Shown here: positions 44,863-64,000 of the stretch, piece after piece
Layout: every line of letters begins with the position of its first letter
How positions within the stretch are numbered: position 1 is the first letter of the stretch
Assembly: GCA_958510825.1 (NCBI GenBank)
Contig: OY294047.1
Coordinates: 43,980,006 to 44,044,005, forward strand
Direction of reading: 5' to 3'
DNA from: Brachypterus glaber
Lineage: Eukaryota; Arthropoda; Insecta; Coleoptera; Kateretidae
DNA length: 64,000 bases
Position numbers and translations under genes: made by a program
The notes under the pieces: generated by a model
Databases searched by the model: none
What the model saw: the letters and a program-made list of their open reading frames with translations, nothing else
Told to the model about the DNA's origin: nothing

Positions 44863-44873
44863 CTGCATTCAAA

Positions 44874-45886
44874 TTTATTTGTAATCACCTGAAACTTTAC
44901 TACATTAACAATAAATATATCTTTATTCTAATGGGCAAAAAATAAACAAACTGCAGAAGCTCCACAAAAATATTATTGCTTTTAAAAAAAGATTGTATAC
45001 TGATAATATTAGGAACCCATGTCCCAAATATTGCCAGTATAATTATTTATAATATAAAAAACAGTAGGGCAGACTGTTGTACCTTGGATCACAATTTACT
45101 TTGGATCATCAACGTTATCTACCTACAAGGAAGATAATATGTATTAAAAACAACATTTTTATACAGAAATTTGTATTTTATTGTTTCATTACAAAAAGAA
45201 ATAAGGTTGCAATATTGTGTTAAAGTATACCCTAATTTTTATTTGTTTACATGTGTACAAGAAGTTACAATATCAAATTTATAACTTAAAATTAATAGGC
45301 AATAGAAAACTTAGGTATGTAAATTAAATTTTACTCAAAATTAGTTAACTAAGTCATTTAACGTTAAAGCTAGAAAATTCTACCTATGATCATGATCAGT
45401 GGTACAGGACGTTTTTTTGAGGTATATGATGGTGCGTTTTTTCAAACGTAACCTTCTCAACGTTCTAGGTTATGTTTAAAACTGAAATGTGGCATAAAAA
45501 ATTAGTTACCAACAAGCAGTGATTCAGGTAGAATGTGATTTAAAACACAAAACACAATCGTCAACTTGTAAAAAATAAACAGTAAAACCAAAAGGTGTTA
45601 CTTTTCTATTTCTATTTTACACAAAACCAATAGCATATGGACAACCACTCACCCGCTTACTTGCACTCTACTGAGTAAACATTGTTTTAGGACAGTTCTG
45701 TCACGTAGATAGCAGCACCTGTCAAGAAATTGAGGGTTCCCCTACTTATTATACTAAGTATTCGTTTTCGTAACTGCCACATGAAATTTTAGTAACAAAA
45801 TATGCAAAAATATAATAAATAATAAAAGAATATTAGGTAGCATGTGTTTGATTTAGTAGATACATAAGATTGGAAGCAAATATGTA
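44874..45886. other. Intergenic stretch between the ABCC copies
   Basis: No gene or resolved element seen in about 1 kb of AT-rich sequence. Confidence 0.45.
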
Positions 45887-46608
45887 TTACACAGGCCCAC
45901 AAAATAAAAAAAGTGATCTGTGCTGGGGTTGAGACTCACCTACTCTTATGTATTTTGGGATGCTGAACACGAATCTGTTATAAAAAAGGCACTTCATGAG
46001 CTCATTTCTTTGCTACACTGAAAAAACTGTCTAAAATGGTAAAAATCTCATATTATTTCAGTGTAACAAAAAAATGAGCCATTGAAGTGCATTTTTTATG
46101 ACAGATTCTTGTTCACCATCTCAAAATACATAAGAATAGGTGGATCTAAACCCCAGCACAGACCACTCTTTTTTTTTTGTGGCCCCAGACAGTTTTTCCA
46201 GTGTAGAAAAAAAAATGAGCCTATGAAGTGCCTGTTTTATGACAGATTTGTGTTCAGCATCCCAAAATACATAAGAATAGGTGGGTCTCAACCCCCGCAC
46301 AGACTACTATTTTTTTTGTGGGCCCATAATGTTTTTTCAGTGTAGAAAAAAAAATGTGCCGATGAAGTGCCTTTTTATGACAGATTCGTGTTCAGCATCC
46401 CAAAATGCATAAGAATAAGTAGATCTCAACCCCAGCACAGACCACTTTTTTTTGTGGGTCCAGACAGTTTTTTCAGTGTAGATACAAAGTAAGCCCATGA
46501 AGTGCCTTTTTTTATGGCAGATTCGTGTTCAGCATCCCAAAAAACATAAGAATCCGTGGGTCTTAACCACATCACAGACCACTTTTTTTCTTTTGTGGGC
46601 CTGTGTTA
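45887..46608. mobile_element. Element with ACACAGGCCCACAAAA ends and internal tandem units
   Basis: The ends ACACAGGCCCACAAAATAAA and TTTTGTGGGCCTGTGT are inverted. The interior consists of one unit in one orientation and about four tandem units of roughly 140-150 bp in the other. Each has CAGTGTAGAAAAAAAAATGA, GAAGTGCCT, GACAGATTCGTGTTCAGCAT, CCCAAAATACATAAGAATAG and CCCAGCACAGACCAC. Confidence 0.85.
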
Positions 46609-46664
46609 TTAACAGTCTAATACGTTATAAATCTTAAAAAATGTCACAAAATGACTTGAGACCA

Positions 46665-46667
<3 letters not shown>

Positions 46668-46704
<37 letters not shown>

Positions 46705-46706
46705 AT
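46668..46706. repeat. (AAAT)n microsatellite 3' of copy B
   Basis: About nine AAAT units followed by TATCAATATATT, exactly as after the (AAAT)n of copy A. An insertion of about 370 bp at roughly 46755-47119 separates it from the 3' UTR in this copy. Confidence 0.9.
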
Positions 46707-47294
46707 ATCAATATATTTTTTTTAAATAAATTAAAAAAAATATAAATTAAAAACTGGTAACGACCTCAAATATTTATAAAATTGGTTGAGTTGTGGGATA
46801 TAGGCCAAAAAGAAAACAACGCCAAAAACTTTGTTAACTAAACCGACAGTTTCGTTTATTCTTTGTAAACATGCTCAGGGTTTGGACTTTTGGACTTATC
46901 TGGTCTATATTTGACTATATGTTACCATTCAAAAAGTCTATGACTAAAATGCCTTTTACGCTTTAAGTAAGTACATCTATTAATTTTATTTGGAAAGTTT
47001 CGTGTATTTATATATGTGAGATGTGTACTATTTACATTTATTTTAAGGTGTACTTATTACGTATTTTCCTATTTTAGTCAACCCTGAGGATGTTTTTATA
47101 AAAAAATATAATCGGGATTATAGGTAATATTACTATTATTAGTAATAATTTATTATAAATATAAACTAATCTACAAGAAACTAGAAATTTAATATTAAAA
47201 AAAAACATAATAATAAAACAAAAATATTTCATAAAAACGAGTATTACAAAAATAAACAAATAAAAAAAATCATAAAAGACCAACAAAGACTTGA

Positions 47295-63108
<15,814 letters not shown>

Positions 63109-63326
63109 CTAAAATCATATAATTAATTGACATTATCAATATTATTTTAGACAAATTGTGACGAAATCCTGAGCTAAAGGTAAGGGATTTCGTTATAGGT
63201 TACTGGTTGCAACCAGTAAAATAGTTCTGTCGTAGTTTTTTCGAAATAATCAACAGAAAAATGTAGAAAATATACCAGTATTGATTAACATTACATTACT
63301 TTACATGTTTATTTATCATCTTAATA

Positions 63327-63401
63327 TTTTACTTAATTAAGCTTTTCTCAAGTACAGGACTTGTGTGGGCTAGTAGTAGGGAGAACCACCGGCTTTAACA
63401 G
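63327..63401 (-). mobile_element. tRNA-derived SINE, 3' fragment (copy 4)
   Basis: Only the 3' body and tail are present (complement of AGGACTTGTGTGGGCTAGTA and ACCACCGGCTTTAA). The tRNA-like head is missing, so it is 5'-truncated. It lies in the copy B intron at the right edge. Confidence 0.75.
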
Positions 63402-63632
63402 ACTTTATAGTCGGAGTGCTGGTGACCATTTTTATTTCATTATTTGCTCCCAGCTTTATTTTATATATGTCTTGAAGTACATTGAAATTAGGCTATTTTC
63501 AAATCGCTAGGCTTCGGATCCGATTCCTTTGGATGCTAGAAGCTCCAAAACTCTGACAATTAGCTACCAAAAAAAAATACATTTTTAACTTGCGAAGTTA
63601 TATACATTACATTTATTACAGTCAGATTAAGC

Positions 63633-63732
63633 TATATTCATAGTTCTGCCTTTCTAAGCTAAAAGGTCCTATCTGTATATGTTAACCCTATGTAGATAGG
63701 ACTTTTCAGCTTAGCACGGCAGAGTTATACAC
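63633..63732. repeat. Hairpin/MITE in the copy B intron at the right edge
   Basis: The arms AAGCTAAAAGGTCCTATCT and AGATAGGACTTTTCAGCTT are complementary with one or two mismatches. The outer arms around CATAGTTCTGCC and GGCAGAGTTATACA extend it. Confidence 0.8.
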
Positions 63733-64000
63733 AATAATTCAAGACTAAGAGGTAGAAAAGTCTTTAAAATGCCTTTGACATATGTGATACTTAATTTTTT
63801 AAAGAAATTAGAATTTATGAAATGAAATTTTGATTAAATGAAAATTAATCAGAATTTTTAGTGTTGACATATGTCAAATAAACTTTTTAAAGCCTTTTTT
63901 ACCCCTTAGCCTACTACATAAATATGTAAAACTGTGAAAATAGAGTAATCTAGATATAATAAATGTAATGTGTTTGTAGTTTAAGACATATATAAAATTC

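Larger units (their letters stand above)
63109..64000. other. Copy B intron at the window edge
   Basis: Searched on the minus strand for the exon missing from copy A (a 50-residue TMD1 loop); none was found. Holds a SINE fragment and a hairpin. Confidence 0.55.

Overview
This is an AT-rich piece of an insect nuclear genome. The evidence is multi-exon genes with GT-AG introns, a tRNA-derived SINE, several 5'-truncated non-LTR retrotransposons with target-site duplications, many short inverted-repeat (MITE or fold-back) elements, and ABCC proteins of insect MRP4 type. The large TE-filled introns and the repeat style suggest a beetle, but that is inference. No prokaryotic, viral or organellar gene was seen.

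The only clear host genes are two tandem copies of an ABCC (MRP4-like) full ABC transporter, both on the minus strand. Copy A runs from its start codon at 39751 to its stop at 15874. Twelve coding exons were placed by reading frame, splice sites and phase, and one more exon (about 50 residues) very probably lies in the 200-N assembly gap at 31660-31859. Copy B enters from the right edge: eight exons from 63108 to its stop at 47295 match the last eight exons of copy A. Seven of the eight pairs are equal in length to the base; the eighth differs by 3 bp. The stop-to-stop spacing is about 31.4 kb. B exons 1-5 lie beyond the window. Both copies keep intact Walker A, signature and Walker B motifs in both nucleotide-binding domains, and no exon has a premature stop.

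A third gene is suggested only by a plus-strand terminal exon (7790-7973) coding a Tyr/Gly/Ser/Thr-rich C-terminus with no recognised family.

Layout: 1-15.8 kb is downstream of copy A and holds MITEs, a 29-unit decamer array, a SINE, large fold-back elements and the orphan exon. 15.9-39.8 kb is copy A with TE-rich introns. 39.8-47.3 kb is the space between the copies and includes two truncated non-LTR retrotransposons and several tandem arrays. 47.3-63.1 kb is copy B; its introns hold a 2.4 kb element inserted in an (AT)n tract and carrying a 121-bp satellite, and a roughly 0.8 kb array rich in TGACTCA. 63.1-64 kb is intron of copy B with a SINE fragment and a hairpin.

No novel multi-gene system was found. 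The points most worth a second look are the recently duplicated ABCC pair and its uneven divergence, two families of non-autonomous elements that each carry a conserved short ORF behind a start codon, the SINE family, the CCGCCATNTTG-bearing satellite, and the nested insertions. All similarity statements were made by eye.
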